A stretch of DNA of 64,000 nt from Candidatus Methanoliparum thermophilum (GTDB lineage: Archaea > Halobacteriota > Methanoliparia > Methanoliparales > Methanoliparaceae), in the NCBI GenBank assembly GCA_004212075.1, contig RXIF01000004.1, forward strand, positions 62,001-126,000, read 5' to 3'. The notes under the pieces are model-generated. The model was not told the origin of the DNA and searched no databases. It was given only the letters and a program-made list of their open reading frames with translations. The translations under genes were made by a program, and so were the position numbers. Numbering within the stretch: position 1 is the first letter of the stretch; the number at the start of each line of letters is the position of its first letter. Shown piece after piece: positions 1 to 9,308 of the stretch.

Positions 1-538
1 CCCCTTTAATCATCTCGAGATCATTTTCTGAATCTCCTATTGCTACCATTCTGTCGATATTCCATCCTTTTTTACCTGCCAAATAGGATAATCCTGTCAT
101 CTTGTTAATACCACGCTTTTTGATATGAATGGCAAAACCAGAATCGACTATCTCAACATCAAACTCTTTTAAAATATCATTTGCCATTTTTATATCTATT
201 CCAGACTTGATAGTAACTTCCGAGAGTCTATACCGCATATCGATCAGTTTTACATCTAAAAAATTTTTAAGATGATTGTATGCTTTAATACAGAGATTTT
301 TATCCCCAAGTATGATCTCTTCGCCATCGTAACTTAATTTTACCACACCACCGTTCTCTGCTACAACCTCTTCGGATGCATCTATAAGCCGGGATATAGC
401 CGATACAAAACATGCAACGTTACCACTCACTAAAACTACAGGGATCGAGAGACGCTGTATTGTATCTAATGCATTTGGATTTAATATTCTATCTTTGTTT
501 GTAAGTGTTCCATCTATATCTATCGCTATACAATCGAT
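1..538 (-). CDS. Archaeal phosphoglycolate phosphatase (HAD family), partial, no ATG start
   Basis: Reading leftward from about 538, the protein begins with IDCIAIDIDGTLTNKDRI and reaches GDSENDLEM at the window edge; these are HAD motif I (DxDGT) and motif IV (GDxxND). The order and spacing fit the archaeal phosphoglycolate phosphatase / SPP-like family, which removes phosphate from 2-phosphoglycolate. The C-terminus lies outside the window. No in-frame ATG, GTG or TTG exists between the upstream stop and the DIDGT motif. Family members start two to four residues before this motif, so the ATC at 538-536 sits where ATG is expected, one base after the radA stop; a CTG further upstream is the alternative. 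It probably forms an operon tail behind radA. The family call is firm, the start is inferred. Confidence 0.75.
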   Translation of the reverse strand, partial: MDCIAIDIDGTLTNKDRILNPNALDTIQRLSIPVVLVSGNVACFVSAISRLIDASEEVVAENGGVVKLSYDGEEIILGDKNLCIKAYNHLKNFLDVKLIDMRYRLSEVTIKSGIDIKMANDILKEFDVEIVDSGFAIHIKKRGINKMTGLSYLAGKKGWNIDRMVAIGDSENDLEMIKG

Positions 539-539
539 A

Positions 540-1511
540 TTACTCGTCTGTAATCCCTTCAGGTGTTATTCTAAATACTACCTCTCCCTCTGGCAGACTG
601 GGTGAGTCCACCAACCGTGCAATACGCTTATCTCCTTTTGACTTGCGTATATATATCCTGAACGTCGCAGTATGGCCAACGATGTGTCCCCCTATTGGAC
701 GGGTAGGATCGCCGAAAAATGCGTCAGGTTTCGACATAACCTGGTTTGTCACGAGTATTGCGGCATTATAAAGGTTTCCAAATTGTAAGAGGTTATGCAT
801 ATACTTGTTGAGCTTTTGCTGTCTATCGGCAAGAGTACCTCGTCCTACATATTCTGATCTAAAATGAGCCGTCAAAGAATCGACAATAAGCAATCTTGCA
901 GGTTTATCCGTATCTTTTATCTCTTTTGCAACATCTATAGCTTTATCCATCAATAGAATCTGATGATTAGAATTGTATGCCCGTGCTACATATATATTTT
1001 TTAACACATCGTTCGCATCAAGTTTTAATGATGTCGCCATCTGGCTAATCCTTTCTGGTCGAAATGTGTTCTCGGTATCTATCATGATTACAGAGCCGTT
1101 CAGTCCTCCTTCTTCCTTAAGTAACTGGGTATTTACACATAACTGATGCACAAGCTGCGTTTTGCCACACCCAAACTCTCCATAAACCTCTGTTATTGAT
1201 TGTGTCTCTATACCTCCACCGATCAATTCATCTAATGCTTTAGATCCCGTAGTAATCTTCTCTATACTCTTTCTTCTCTCGAGTAACGTTTCTCCTCTCT
1301 CAAAATTACCAATATCAGCCGCTTTTCGAGCTGCATTTATAATCTTTGATGCGGTATTTTCACCCATCTCTGTAGCAGCTGCAAGCTCTGCTGGTGAAGC
1401 GATAGCAATCTCTTCTATTGAGTCGAATCCTGCCTCTCTTAGTTTTTCTGCTGTAGCAGGCCCTACCCCTGGTAGATCATCTATGAATAAAATCTTTTGA
1501 TTCTCAGCCAT
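540..1511 (-). CDS. radA: DNA repair and recombination protein RadA
   Basis: Archaeal RecA/Rad51 recombinase, 323 residues, the usual family length. It forms filaments on single-stranded DNA and performs ATP-dependent strand exchange in homologous recombination. The N-terminal helix-hairpin-helix domain ([12 protein letters not shown], about residues 13-24) is followed by the ATPase core with Walker [10 protein letters not shown] near residue 110, a Walker B LLIVDSL near 205, and the C-terminal [18 protein letters not shown] segment typical of RadA. Walker A has Cys where Ser is common, a tolerated change. The ATG at 1511 follows a purine-rich leader. The paralogue radB lies 116 bases upstream on the same strand, so the recombinase and its accessory factor are neighbours. 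Confidence 0.96.
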   Translation of the reverse strand: MAENQKILFIDDLPGVGPATAEKLREAGFDSIEEIAIASPAELAAATEMGENTASKIINAARKAADIGNFERGETLLERRKSIEKITTGSKALDELIGGGIETQSITEVYGEFGCGKTQLVHQLCVNTQLLKEEGGLNGSVIMIDTENTFRPERISQMATSLKLDANDVLKNIYVARAYNSNHQILLMDKAIDVAKEIKDTDKPARLLIVDSLTAHFRSEYVGRGTLADRQQKLNKYMHNLLQFGNLYNAAILVTNQVMSKPDAFFGDPTRPIGGHIVGHTATFRIYIRKSKGDKRIARLVDSPSLPEGEVVFRITPEGITDE

Positions 1512-1627
1512 TTAATCTCCTTTTAATTTTTCATCTTAATGTTATTACTATTATGATAAACCATATAATAAACATATTGTAAAACAGATAACATTTACTT
1601 AGATCAAAATCAACGATTAATTAAATT

Positions 1628-2281
1628 TTATTCTATACCATTATTTTTAATCTTAAAATCGATGGATGCACCCTCTGGAAGAGACCTATGTTTCAAAAGT
1701 GTAGCCCTTCTTAATCCTTTATCTATTTTTTCAAGCTTTATTATAGTTTTTGACAAATGGCATAAAATATTTCCTCCAATCGGCATATCTATTCCTTTGT
1801 TTATATCTGTATAAACCTGATTGGTTATGACTACTGGTATGTTCTGTTTACGTGCAATACCGACTAAGTATGTCATCTGATTACCTAATTCTCTGATAAG
1901 CCCCATCATATCTGACTTAGGAGAGACTCTATATAGTGAAGTAGCCGAGTCTACTATAATCACACCTATATCATTGGTTATCTTACCAAGGTCTTTTATA
2001 ACAGAATGTTGCTCTTTAAAGCTGGTGGGTTCATAGAATATAATCTCTTTTGCAATCTCCTTCGCATCAGTTCCAGCCATCTGTTCAAACCTATCTATAG
2101 AAAGCCCTTCTGTATCTACAAATATAACTTTTTTTCCAATTTTGACCGTATTTATTGCGATAAGAATACATAAATTAGATTTTCCACTACCTCCCTCTCC
2201 GAATATTTGTGTAATAGCACCAGCTTCTAATCCACCGCCGATCATATCATCCAATCGTCCGAACCCTGTAGGATGTTTCAT
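1628..2281 (-). CDS. radB: DNA repair protein RadB
   Basis: Euryarchaeal RadA paralogue of 217 residues with only the ATPase core: it lacks the N-terminal helix-hairpin-helix domain of RadA. Walker A is GEGGSGKSN near residue 29, Walker B is IGVIIVDSA near 105, and the conserved ITNQVY segment follows. RadB is regarded as a recombination mediator that assists RadA and has weak or no strand exchange activity of its own. Its start codon overlaps the stop of the upstream larC-like gene (ATGA overlap), so the two are translationally coupled. The presence of RadB argues for a euryarchaeal-grade host. Confidence 0.93.
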   Translation of the reverse strand: MKHPTGFGRLDDMIGGGLEAGAITQIFGEGGSGKSNLCILIAINTVKIGKKVIFVDTEGLSIDRFEQMAGTDAKEIAKEIIFYEPTSFKEQHSVIKDLGKITNDIGVIIVDSATSLYRVSPKSDMMGLIRELGNQMTYLVGIARKQNIPVVITNQVYTDINKGIDMPIGGNILCHLSKTIIKLEKIDKGLRRATLLKHRSLPEGASIDFKIKNNGIE

Positions 2282-3495
2282 CGTTCCCTCTTATCTTTAT
2301 ATCTCTTAATAACTTCGTATTCCGTGATGAGTATCACATCTCTAATAGGTATATTCAATTCTTCAGCTATTTTTTTTGCATCTTCGTACTCTGCAGATAC
2401 TCTTATAATATTTCCTTTTCTATCTTTGGCAATTTTAACAGAGATCTCTCTTTCTATTCCATAAAAATCGACTGAAAAGATATAATTATTACGAATAGCA
2501 GCGCTTCTATGAATATAAGGTTGATATCTCACGCCTAACGTTCCTGTTTCCTGTATTATCTTATCTATAAAGTATTGAGCATCCTTCATTCTACATATAA
2601 CACGTATTAAACTTCCCAATCTCCCTTTTTTCATCATGGTAGGTATGACAGATACATCCAGTGCACCCTCTTTCATAAGATTATCTACCAGGTTACTTAT
2701 CACTTCTCCCGTTGTATCATCGATATTTGTTTCTAAGATAGATATCTCGTCTTCTATATAATTATTATCTACTCTTCCAGAGAATACTTTTAAAACATTT
2801 ATAATATCCAGATCTTTCGATCCAAAACCATAGCCGATCTCTGTGATTCTTAAATTTGAATAATAGTTTATGAACTCGTCTACAAAATATGCAAGAATTG
2901 CAGCACCTGTTGGAGTCAACAATTCCGAATCGACTGGACCGTATTTTATCGGTATATTGTACCTTTTTATGATCTCAAGGGTTGCTGGAGCAGGAACGCT
3001 CATCACTCCATGGCCTATATCTGCTATTCCACCACCCACTGAAGGAGGCAACGATAATACTTTCTTTTTATTCATTTCTAAAGAATAATAGGCAGATACC
3101 GATCCAACGATGTCTATGATTGTATCTGCTACTCTCAAATCGTAATTAAAAATATCATCTTTTTTGATGGCATGAACTTTGGATTCTGCGGTAATCAGTA
3201 TATCCATTATAGATAAAATATCGTTTTTTTCGTCTATTGAAAGAGAAGAATCTTTAACCAAGGTCACCACTTCGCTATATTTCTTTCGCTCATCTTTGCT
3301 TGTTACATCCATCTTTGTGCCACAAATTCCATATTTTTTCTTTTTATTTATGACGATCGTTACATTACCAATCTTATCACTTATCTCTCTCATCTTCTCT
3401 TCAACGTAATTTTTATCTGCACCCAGGTCTATCAAAGCAGAAACAATCATGTCGCCTGATGCACCTGAATAAGGATCTATCAAGATAAAGTCCAT
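2278..3495 (-). CDS. LarC-family protein (DUF111) lacking the usual His-rich motifs
   Basis: 405 residues. Family landmarks are clear: DPYSGASGDM at residues 8-16, PAPATLEII and LTPTGAAIL in the middle, and ETNIDDTTGEV plus ETGTLGVRYQ in the C-terminal half. LarC inserts nickel into the pincer cofactor precursor of lactate racemase. Typical members carry two histidine-rich stretches, a His cluster after the first domain and an HFHEVG motif; here the equivalent places read SKDERKKY (about 66-73) and FNYDLR (about 116-121), without histidine. No larA, larB or larE is seen nearby. The fold assignment is firm, but nickel insertion into LarA is uncertain. It is coupled to radB by a 4-base overlap. 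Confidence 0.8.
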   Translation of the reverse strand: MDFILIDPYSGASGDMIVSALIDLGADKNYVEEKMREISDKIGNVTIVINKKKKYGICGTKMDVTSKDERKKYSEVVTLVKDSSLSIDEKNDILSIMDILITAESKVHAIKKDDIFNYDLRVADTIIDIVGSVSAYYSLEMNKKKVLSLPPSVGGGIADIGHGVMSVPAPATLEIIKRYNIPIKYGPVDSELLTPTGAAILAYFVDEFINYYSNLRITEIGYGFGSKDLDIINVLKVFSGRVDNNYIEDEISILETNIDDTTGEVISNLVDNLMKEGALDVSVIPTMMKKGRLGSLIRVICRMKDAQYFIDKIIQETGTLGVRYQPYIHRSAAIRNNYIFSVDFYGIEREISVKIAKDRKGNIIRVSAEYEDAKKIAEELNIPIRDVILITEYEVIKRYKDKRER

Positions 3496-3679
3496 TAAAC
3501 TACGCCTCTTAAAATATATCTTATAACTTTATTAAATGGAAAGAAGATTTTATATATAAAATATACTTGTATTATATTATAGAAAAACATATACTGATTA
3601 AGATCGTATCTAAATTGAAAGATTGAAGATCTTTAAATCGATTATGCAAAGCCAAATATAAAGATTATGTTGATGTATC
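3496..3679. promoter_or_regulatory. Divergent promoter region between larC-like gene and VAT
   Basis: This AT-rich spacer separates two divergent genes. It holds a nearly symmetric TATA segment (TTTTATATATAAAAT, about 3548-3562) that could act in either direction. A second TATA-like AAATATAAAG lies at 3655-3664, only about 20 bases before the VAT start, and no convincing Shine-Dalgarno sequence precedes that ATG, so VAT may be read from a leaderless or nearly leaderless transcript. Seen as sequence only; start sites are inferred. Confidence 0.35.
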
Positions 3680-5932
3680 ATGAATGAAAAAGAATTAATA
3701 GTCTCTAAAGCATACACTAATGATATAGGTAAAGGTATTGCAAGATTGGATCCTCAAACATTAGATGAATTGCATCTCTTTCCAGGAGATGTTATAGAGA
3801 TCATTGGAAGAAAGAGGACCGTAGCAAAAGTTTGGAGATTAGCCGGACAAGATTGGGGTAAAGGGATAATACGAATAGATGAGTATATCCAAAAAAATGC
3901 CGATGTAAGTATTGAAGATAGAGTAACTATAAGAAAAATAGATGCTAAAAATGCAGAAGAGGTCGTTTTATCAAACCAAATATCAGAAAACACCTATTTT
4001 AGCTCGTCAGAGTATTTAGAAGTGGTAAAAAGACAGCTTTTAAGCAAGGTTGTAATAGCAGGCGATATAGTTCCTATAGTAGTGTCTTCTATAGGAATGA
4101 TTAGTTCTGGTTTCATGGTTGGAGGAAAGATAATATCTTTGATCGTAGTCTCTACAAAACCACCCAATGAGGCAGTCTTGATAACAAAAGATACAAAGTT
4201 GATATTTATGGATAGATTATTGAGTAATGAAGCTCTGATAAAAGAGAGAAAAATAACTTATAAAGATATTGGAGGTTTAGATAGACATATACAAAAAGTA
4301 AGAGAGATGATAGAGTTACCTATCAAACATCCTGAGGTCTTTATTAAACTTGGTATTGAACCACCGAAAGGTATTCTTCTACATGGTCCACCGGGAACTG
4401 GTAAAACTTTACTTGCCAAGGCTGTTGCTACCGAGTCCGGAGCAAATTTCTTCTCTATTGCAGGGCCGGAGATCATGAACAAGTATTATGGGGAGAGTGA
4501 GAAACAACTTCGAAAGATATTTGAGGATGCACGAAAGAATGCACCATCCATCATCTTTATAGATGAGCTTGATTCTATCGCATCGAAAAGAGAAGAGGTA
4601 ACGGGGGAGGTAGAGCATCGAGTTGTTGCTCAATTGTTAAGCTTGCTGGATGGTCTTGAGGAGAGAGGTAACGTTGTTGTTATAGGAGCAACTAACAGGA
4701 TAGGAGCAATAGATCCCGCATTGAGAAGACCAGGACGGTTTGATAGAGAAATTGAGATCGGTGTACCGGATAAAAACGGTAGAAAAGAGATTTTAAAGAT
4801 ACACACAAGAAAAATGCCTTTGGCTAAAGATATAAACTTAGATAGTATAGCCGATCAAATGTATGGATTTGTAGGTGCAGATATACAAGCAGTAGTGAAA
4901 GAGGCAGCAATGATTACTTTAAGACGATATTTACCACAGATGAACCTTGATGAGAAAGAGATACCTTCAGAGATATTGGATAACATAGAAATTACAGCAG
5001 ATGATATAAAGGAGGCTTTAAAAGAGGTAGAACCGAGTGCGTTGCGTGAGATAATAATTGAGATTCCTAACATAAGATGGAGTGATATCGGAGGCTTAGA
5101 TATAGCTAAAATGGAGATTAAAGAAGCTGTAGAACTTCCTTTAAATAATCCTGAGGTATTTGAACATATGGGCATAAAACCAATAAAAAATATCTTTTTA
5201 TACGGTCCACCGGGAACTGGTAAAACTTTACTTGCCAAGGCTGTTGCTACCGAGTCCGGAGCAAACTTTATATGCATAAAAGGTCCAGAATTATTGTCTA
5301 AATGGGTTGGTGAGAGTGAGAAGGCTATACGAGAGGTTTTTAAAAAAGCAAGACAGGTTGCCCCAAGTGTGATCTTTTTTGATGAGATAGATGCCATAGC
5401 GCCAGTACGCGGAATGGTCATGGATAGCAGAGTATCTGAAAGAGTAGTAAATCAATTATTGACTGAGTTAGATGGAATGGAAAATATGGAGAACGTTGTA
5501 GTGATTGCCGCTACCAATATGCCACATCTTGTAGATCCGTCTATTTTAAGACCAGGAAGATTTGACCGATCTATCTTTATTGGAGTGCCGGATAAGGCAG
5601 CAAGGAAAGAGATATTTAAGATACATACAAAAAATATGCCTCTCGCAAGCGACGTAGATTTAGATGAGCTTGCAGAATATACCGAAAATTATGTTGGATC
5701 TGATATAGAACTTATCTGTAGAGAGGCGGCTATTCTAGTGATAAGAGAAACATTTGCAAATAAAGAGAATATACGATCTAAAAAAGTTGAAAAACGTCAC
5801 TTTTTGGCTATTTTAGATAAAATAAAACCGAGTATAGATGATTCAACTATGAATTATTATCTAGAAATTGAGAAGAAATTTAAAAGTAGGATTAGTAGAG
5901 AAGATGCATCTTTATATGTTGGATATCGATAA
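3680..5932 (+). CDS. AAA ATPase VAT/Cdc48 (p97-like unfoldase)
   Basis: 750 residues, full length for the archaeal Cdc48/VAT family. It is a hexameric unfoldase that feeds proteins to the proteasome and remodels complexes. An N-terminal double-psi barrel plus four-stranded domain occupies about residues 1-190. The D1 ATPase has Walker A GPPGTGKT at 236-243, Walker B IIFIDE near 292 and GRFDREI after the sensor; D2 has GPPGTGKT near 509, VIFFDE near 565 and GRFDRSI. Both arginine-finger regions are present. The two Walker A regions are identical over 62 nucleotides (4385-4446 and 5204-5265), including every synonymous site, which suggests recent conversion of one by the other. A short PRC-barrel gene follows. 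Confidence 0.95.
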   Translation: MNEKELIVSKAYTNDIGKGIARLDPQTLDELHLFPGDVIEIIGRKRTVAKVWRLAGQDWGKGIIRIDEYIQKNADVSIEDRVTIRKIDAKNAEEVVLSNQISENTYFSSSEYLEVVKRQLLSKVVIAGDIVPIVVSSIGMISSGFMVGGKIISLIVVSTKPPNEAVLITKDTKLIFMDRLLSNEALIKERKITYKDIGGLDRHIQKVREMIELPIKHPEVFIKLGIEPPKGILLHGPPGTGKTLLAKAVATESGANFFSIAGPEIMNKYYGESEKQLRKIFEDARKNAPSIIFIDELDSIASKREEVTGEVEHRVVAQLLSLLDGLEERGNVVVIGATNRIGAIDPALRRPGRFDREIEIGVPDKNGRKEILKIHTRKMPLAKDINLDSIADQMYGFVGADIQAVVKEAAMITLRRYLPQMNLDEKEIPSEILDNIEITADDIKEALKEVEPSALREIIIEIPNIRWSDIGGLDIAKMEIKEAVELPLNNPEVFEHMGIKPIKNIFLYGPPGTGKTLLAKAVATESGANFICIKGPELLSKWVGESEKAIREVFKKARQVAPSVIFFDEIDAIAPVRGMVMDSRVSERVVNQLLTELDGMENMENVVVIAATNMPHLVDPSILRPGRFDRSIFIGVPDKAARKEIFKIHTKNMPLASDVDLDELAEYTENYVGSDIELICREAAILVIRETFANKENIRSKKVEKRHFLAILDKIKPSIDDSTMNYYLEIEKKFKSRISREDASLYVGYR

Positions 5933-5991
5933 TTTTTTAAAGAGAGAAAAAGAGATATCAAAGATATTAAATAAGTGAATGGGGTTAAAAA

Positions 5992-6234
5992 ATGATTATA
6001 TTTGCAAAATCTCTATCTAATAAAGAGATTATTAGTCAAGATGGAAGGATGATCGGTCATCTTTACAACCTTACGGTAGATTCAGATACCGGTGATATAA
6101 TAGACCTTGTCGTTCAACCGAATAAAACTTTAAATACAAAAAAATATCGTGTAGATGGAGATCTAATTTTGATCCCATTTAAAGCTGTTAAGTCGATTAA
6201 AGAGTATATCATAGTAGATACGATGTTAGTATAG
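5992..6234 (+). CDS. PRC-barrel domain protein
   Basis: 80-residue protein matching the archaeal PRC-barrel pattern: MIIFAKSLSNKEIIS, then DGRMIGHLYNLTVDSDTG and a closing IPFKAVKSIKEYIIVD. PRC-barrels are small beta folds found in photosynthetic reaction centre H subunits and the RNA-processing factor RimM; the stand-alone archaeal versions are of unknown role and may bind RNA or a partner protein. A GGGG stretch sits about 7 bases before the ATG. It lies 59 bases after VAT and 35 before a glutaredoxin gene, in the same direction, so probably one transcript. Confidence 0.75.
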   Translation: MIIFAKSLSNKEIISQDGRMIGHLYNLTVDSDTGDIIDLVVQPNKTLNTKKYRVDGDLILIPFKAVKSIKEYIIVDTMLV

Positions 6235-6269
6235 ATAATTATTACATTGAAAATCTTTGATTCGTAGTA

Positions 6270-6539
6270 ATGGTTATCAAAATATTTACTCTGCCGAATT
6301 GTCCTCATTGTAAGATACTTAAAGATAAGATAAGATCGGTTGGTATTCCATTTAAGGAGCTTGATATGGAAGATCCAGATTGTATGACCGATCTAATAAT
6401 GGATGGTGTATATGTAAAAGAGGGGCCTGTCTTGTTTATCGATGGTAGATATTATACGCATGATCAAATCTTTGATAAACAGAATAATCTTTCTCAAGAA
6501 ATATCACGAATCTTCGATTCGTGGACTAAAAATCTTTGA
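6270..6539 (+). CDS. Glutaredoxin-like thiol-disulfide protein
   Basis: 89 residues beginning with a thioredoxin-fold strand and the redox motif CPHC at residues 11-14 (IFTLPNCPHCKIL), followed by GPVLFIDG in the cis-Pro region (the usual cis-proline step reads GPVLF). Such small glutaredoxin/NrdH-like proteins carry electrons to reductases. The gene lies directly before nrdD, so donation of electrons to the class III ribonucleotide reductase or its maintenance is plausible, although NrdD often uses formate. The last ten codons and the stop are built from two short palindromes (6505-6523 and 6529-6543), so the C-terminal tail IFDSWTKNL may have been added by insertion. Confidence 0.75.
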   Translation: MVIKIFTLPNCPHCKILKDKIRSVGIPFKELDMEDPDCMTDLIMDGVYVKEGPVLFIDGRYYTHDQIFDKQNNLSQEISRIFDSWTKNL

Positions 6540-6543
6540 TTTT
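6505..6543. repeat. Tandem short palindromes at the glutaredoxin stop
   Basis: Two adjacent hairpins: CACGAATC-TTC-GATTCGTG (6505-6523, perfect 8-bp arms) and AAAATC-TTT-GATTTT (6529-6543, perfect 6-bp arms). They span the end of the glutaredoxin gene, including its TGA at 6537-6539. The ATC-NNN-GAT core is shared with other copies at 6252-6262, 8834-8852, 9326-9344, 55065-55083 and 58029-58045. They could act as terminators or be members of a dispersed palindromic family. Confidence 0.6.
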
Positions 6544-6588
6544 TTAAGCAACTCGTAAAATCACAAATTGCTCAGAGGATTTATAATA

Positions 6589-8829
6589 ATGAAAACAAAA
6601 TGTTCTTCACAAGGAGGTGCAGGAACCTTGGTTCTGCCTGATGTTAGAACTACCGATGGACATATTTTGAAATGGGATAGAACCAATATAGTAGATCAAT
6701 TGGTGCGTGAGACGAAATTAGCCGAGGAATTTTACGGAATTGAGCCTTGCAGTAAAGAAGAGGCTGAAGAAATAGCTATTGAGGCGGAAAAAAGAATTAA
6801 AAAGATGCAGCTTAAATTTTTAAGCGGACCGTTGATCAGGGAGATTGTCAATATTATCCTCCTCGAAAGAGGGCGGGCTGAATGGAGAAACGTACTGACT
6901 AGGGTCGGAATGCCTGTTTATGATGCGCATGAGATAGATTATGGTAACGGGTTTGAGGCGAGGGAGAATGCTAATCTACAGAACAATGCAGAAACTTCAC
7001 ATAAAAAGAAAGCCGATAAGATTTGTAAAGAGCAATATCTATTATCCATTCCACAGGAATTGGCAGATCTTCATCTAAGTGGGAATATACATATCCACGA
7101 CTTGGAATATTTTGGAACGAGAGCTTTCTGTCAAGATTGGGACTTAAGATACTTTTTATATTACGGGCTTATGCCTGATGGTGTCGGAACGAAATCTTCC
7201 GTTGCTGGTCCAGCTAAACGCCCCGAAGTGGCTGTTTTACACGCAGTAAAAGCATTAGGGAGCGCACAAACCAATTTTGCTGGTGGTCAAGGGTTTTATA
7301 ATTTCTTGACTTTTTTAGCACCTTATTTTGAAAATCTGGAATATGACGAGATTAAACAGTTAATGCAGATGTTTACATACGAGATGACACAAATGATGGT
7401 TGCTAGAGGTGGTCAGATTGTATTCAGTAGCGTGCAGCTTACACCAGGCGTTCCAAAAATATGGAGAGACGTAGACGTTGTTTATAAAGGTAAGATCTGG
7501 CATGATAAAAAGTATAAAAATTTTGAGAGAGAGGTAAGACTAAGCTTCAAAGCATTGATGGAAGTAATGCTGGAAGGAGATTATTGGGGTAAGCCGTTTA
7601 ATTTTCCAAAACCTGAAATTTCTTTGGAAAAACAGTTTTTAGATCCTGATGATTTTGTCAAGAAGTTTGATAAGGATCATCCAGATCTTCCGACTTATGA
7701 TGATCTATACGATCTGTCCTTCCAATTAGCAGCAAAATTTGGTACACCTTATTTTGATAATCAATTACCCGAGTATAGGGGAGGAGGAGAAGGTATAAGT
7801 TGTTATCAATGCTGTGCGTATCAGTTTAATTCGAATGCAGAGACAGATTCTGAATTCAATGAAAAGATTAGGTTCGAGAATGGAAAACATTTCAATCTTG
7901 GATCTCTACAGGTTATCTCTCTAAACTGTCCGTGGGCAGCTTACAATGCTAATGGCGACGATAATCTCCTCTTCAATAATTTATATAGTTTGATGGATAA
8001 GGCAGCAGAGATATTCAAGATTAAATGGAGTTGGATAAGGGATATAGTGAGTAAAGGAAGGATGCCTTTTGCTACACAACGTCCGGACAAGAGTGGTGCT
8101 ATGGCTGTAGATATTGATAAATTAGTATGTATCATCGGGGTGGTTGGGATAAACGAGATGGTGCAGTATCATACTGGTTATCAGCTCCATGAGTCGGAAG
8201 ATGCGGTTAGGTTGGCTGTTTTAACGATGAATAAGATGAAGATTTATTGTAAAGAGCTTAGTAAAAAGTATGGTTTTGAGATAGTTCTTGCAAGGACTCC
8301 TGCAGAGACTTGTGCACAGAGGTTTGCAGTATCTGATTTGATTAAGTATGGATCTGCGATATTTTCTGTCCTCAAAGGAGACGTCGGTAAGGCATTGGAT
8401 CTATTAAAAAAGGATCCTAAAAATAGAGATCTTCCTATATATTATACGAATGGTACGCATGTTAGTGAGAGTGCGAATATAGATCTTTTTAAAAAAATTA
8501 AAATAGAAGAGAAGTTTTTCCCAATTCTTGATGGTGGAAACATCTTTCATATCTTCTTAGGAGAAAAAGCACCTAATCCGAAAGGATTAAAAAGTTTAAC
8601 ATTAAAGATTGCCAAAAATACACCGATAGGTTATTTTGCATTTACAAAAGATATGACGATCTGTTTAGATGATTATACCGTTTCAGGTGGGATATTGGAT
8701 TCTTGCCCTGTATGTGGAGGTAAAAACCTCGAATATCTATCACGAGTTACAGGTTATCTTCAGGCTGTAAGCGGCTGGAACGAGGCAAAGAAAGAGGAAT
8801 TAAGGAACAGACATAGGTATAACATATAA
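6589..8829 (+). CDS. nrdD: Anaerobic (class III) ribonucleoside-triphosphate reductase
   Basis: 746 residues. Glycyl-radical enzyme that reduces ribonucleotides to deoxyribonucleotides without oxygen. The N-terminal part carries an ATP-cone-like segment (RTTDGHILKWDRTNIVDQL). The finger loop has the cysteine cluster SCYQCC near residue 405. The C-terminal end has one CPVCGG zinc knuckle half-motif near 706 and the glycyl radical loop RVTGYLQAVSGWN, with the radical Gly at residue 722. Many relatives have two CxxC pairs for zinc; only one is clear here. The ATG at 6589 follows GAGG with about 10 bases spacing; an upstream TTG has no such support. The activase NrdG is not in the window. The glutaredoxin gene upstream may be a redox partner. 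Confidence 0.93.
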   Translation: MKTKCSSQGGAGTLVLPDVRTTDGHILKWDRTNIVDQLVRETKLAEEFYGIEPCSKEEAEEIAIEAEKRIKKMQLKFLSGPLIREIVNIILLERGRAEWRNVLTRVGMPVYDAHEIDYGNGFEARENANLQNNAETSHKKKADKICKEQYLLSIPQELADLHLSGNIHIHDLEYFGTRAFCQDWDLRYFLYYGLMPDGVGTKSSVAGPAKRPEVAVLHAVKALGSAQTNFAGGQGFYNFLTFLAPYFENLEYDEIKQLMQMFTYEMTQMMVARGGQIVFSSVQLTPGVPKIWRDVDVVYKGKIWHDKKYKNFEREVRLSFKALMEVMLEGDYWGKPFNFPKPEISLEKQFLDPDDFVKKFDKDHPDLPTYDDLYDLSFQLAAKFGTPYFDNQLPEYRGGGEGISCYQCCAYQFNSNAETDSEFNEKIRFENGKHFNLGSLQVISLNCPWAAYNANGDDNLLFNNLYSLMDKAAEIFKIKWSWIRDIVSKGRMPFATQRPDKSGAMAVDIDKLVCIIGVVGINEMVQYHTGYQLHESEDAVRLAVLTMNKMKIYCKELSKKYGFEIVLARTPAETCAQRFAVSDLIKYGSAIFSVLKGDVGKALDLLKKDPKNRDLPIYYTNGTHVSESANIDLFKKIKIEEKFFPILDGGNIFHIFLGEKAPNPKGLKSLTLKIAKNTPIGYFAFTKDMTICLDDYTVSGGILDSCPVCGGKNLEYLSRVTGYLQAVSGWNEAKKEELRNRHRYNI

Positions 8830-8833
8830 CAAA

Positions 8834-8853
8834 GCAGAATCTTCGATTTGCAA
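8834..8853. repeat. Short palindrome copy after nrdD
   Basis: GCAGAATC-TTC-GATTTGC lies just past the nrdD stop. Seventeen bases (8837-8853) are identical to the reverse complement of 58029-58045 inside the HMG-CoA reductase gene, which is far beyond chance in 64 kb. It is one of the dispersed ATC-NNN-GAT palindromes. Confidence 0.6.
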
Positions 8854-8918
8854 TGGACAAGGATTCGTAACATTTGTTTTCAAATCCTAAAAATTGGAGA
8901 TTTTTGATCTTAGAAATC

Positions 8919-8926
8919 TTTATATA
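8919..8926 (+). promoter_or_regulatory. TATA box of tRNA-Lys
   Basis: TTTATATA preceded by purine-rich AGAAATC (BRE-like). Its centre lies about 37 bases before the mature tRNA, so with the archaeal spacing of about 26 bases the transcript should start near 8949 and carry an 11-base leader. Confidence 0.6.
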
Positions 8927-8959
8927 CTTAGCATACTATGTTAACTCTTATATCTTTAA

Positions 8960-9036
8960 GGGCTCGTAGCTCAGTTAGGCAGAGCACCTGGCTTTTAACC
9001 AGGTGGTCAGGGGTTCAATTCCCCTCGAGCCCGCCA
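8960..9036 (+). tRNA. tRNA-Lys (anticodon TTT)
   Basis: Complete cloverleaf: acceptor arms GGGCTCG (8960-8966) and CGAGCCC (9026-9032), D-arm with GCTCAGTTAGGCAGAGC, anticodon stem CCTGG/CCAGG with loop CTTTTAA and anticodon TTT at 8994-8996, and the T-arm with GGTTCAATTCC. Discriminator G at 9033 is followed by an encoded CCA (9034-9036). No intron. It sits directly upstream of rpoH. Confidence 0.97.
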
Positions 9037-9064
9037 TTTTTGTCATCTACAGGAGGAGATCATT

Positions 9065-9295
9065 TTGAAGTTTAGTCTTTTTAATCACGAATTAGTGCCA
9101 AAACATATATTATTAAGCGAAGAAGAGGCTATACAAGTATTAAAAACTTACAATATAGATAAGAGAATGTTGCCAAAAATCAAGATGAGCGATCCTGCAG
9201 TAAGAGAGATAGGTGCCAAACCGGGTGATATTATAAAGATAATACGTGAGAGTGAGACTGCTGGGCAATCGGAATTTTTTAGATTGGTAATATAA
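9065..9295 (+). CDS. rpoH: DNA-directed RNA polymerase subunit H (Rpb5-like)
   Basis: 76 residues, the length of archaeal RpoH, equivalent to the C-terminal domain of eukaryotic Rpb5. It forms part of the lower jaw that grips downstream DNA. The signature [15 protein letters not shown] at the N-terminus, then [20 protein letters not shown] and a C-terminal FRLVI are all present. The start is TTG at 9065, preceded by GGAGGAG with 5-6 bases spacing. It heads the conserved order rpoH-rpoB-rpoA'-rpoA''; rpoB's Shine-Dalgarno sequence overlaps the end of rpoH, so the two are tightly coupled. Confidence 0.95.
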   Translation: MKFSLFNHELVPKHILLSEEEAIQVLKTYNIDKRMLPKIKMSDPAVREIGAKPGDIIKIIRESETAGQSEFFRLVI

Positions 9296-9308
9296 GGAGG
9301 AATCTACT

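Noticed and set aside
4855-5421. A long antisense open frame within VAT
   Set aside because: Shadow of a conserved coding sequence; no start signal and composition mirrors the sense codons.
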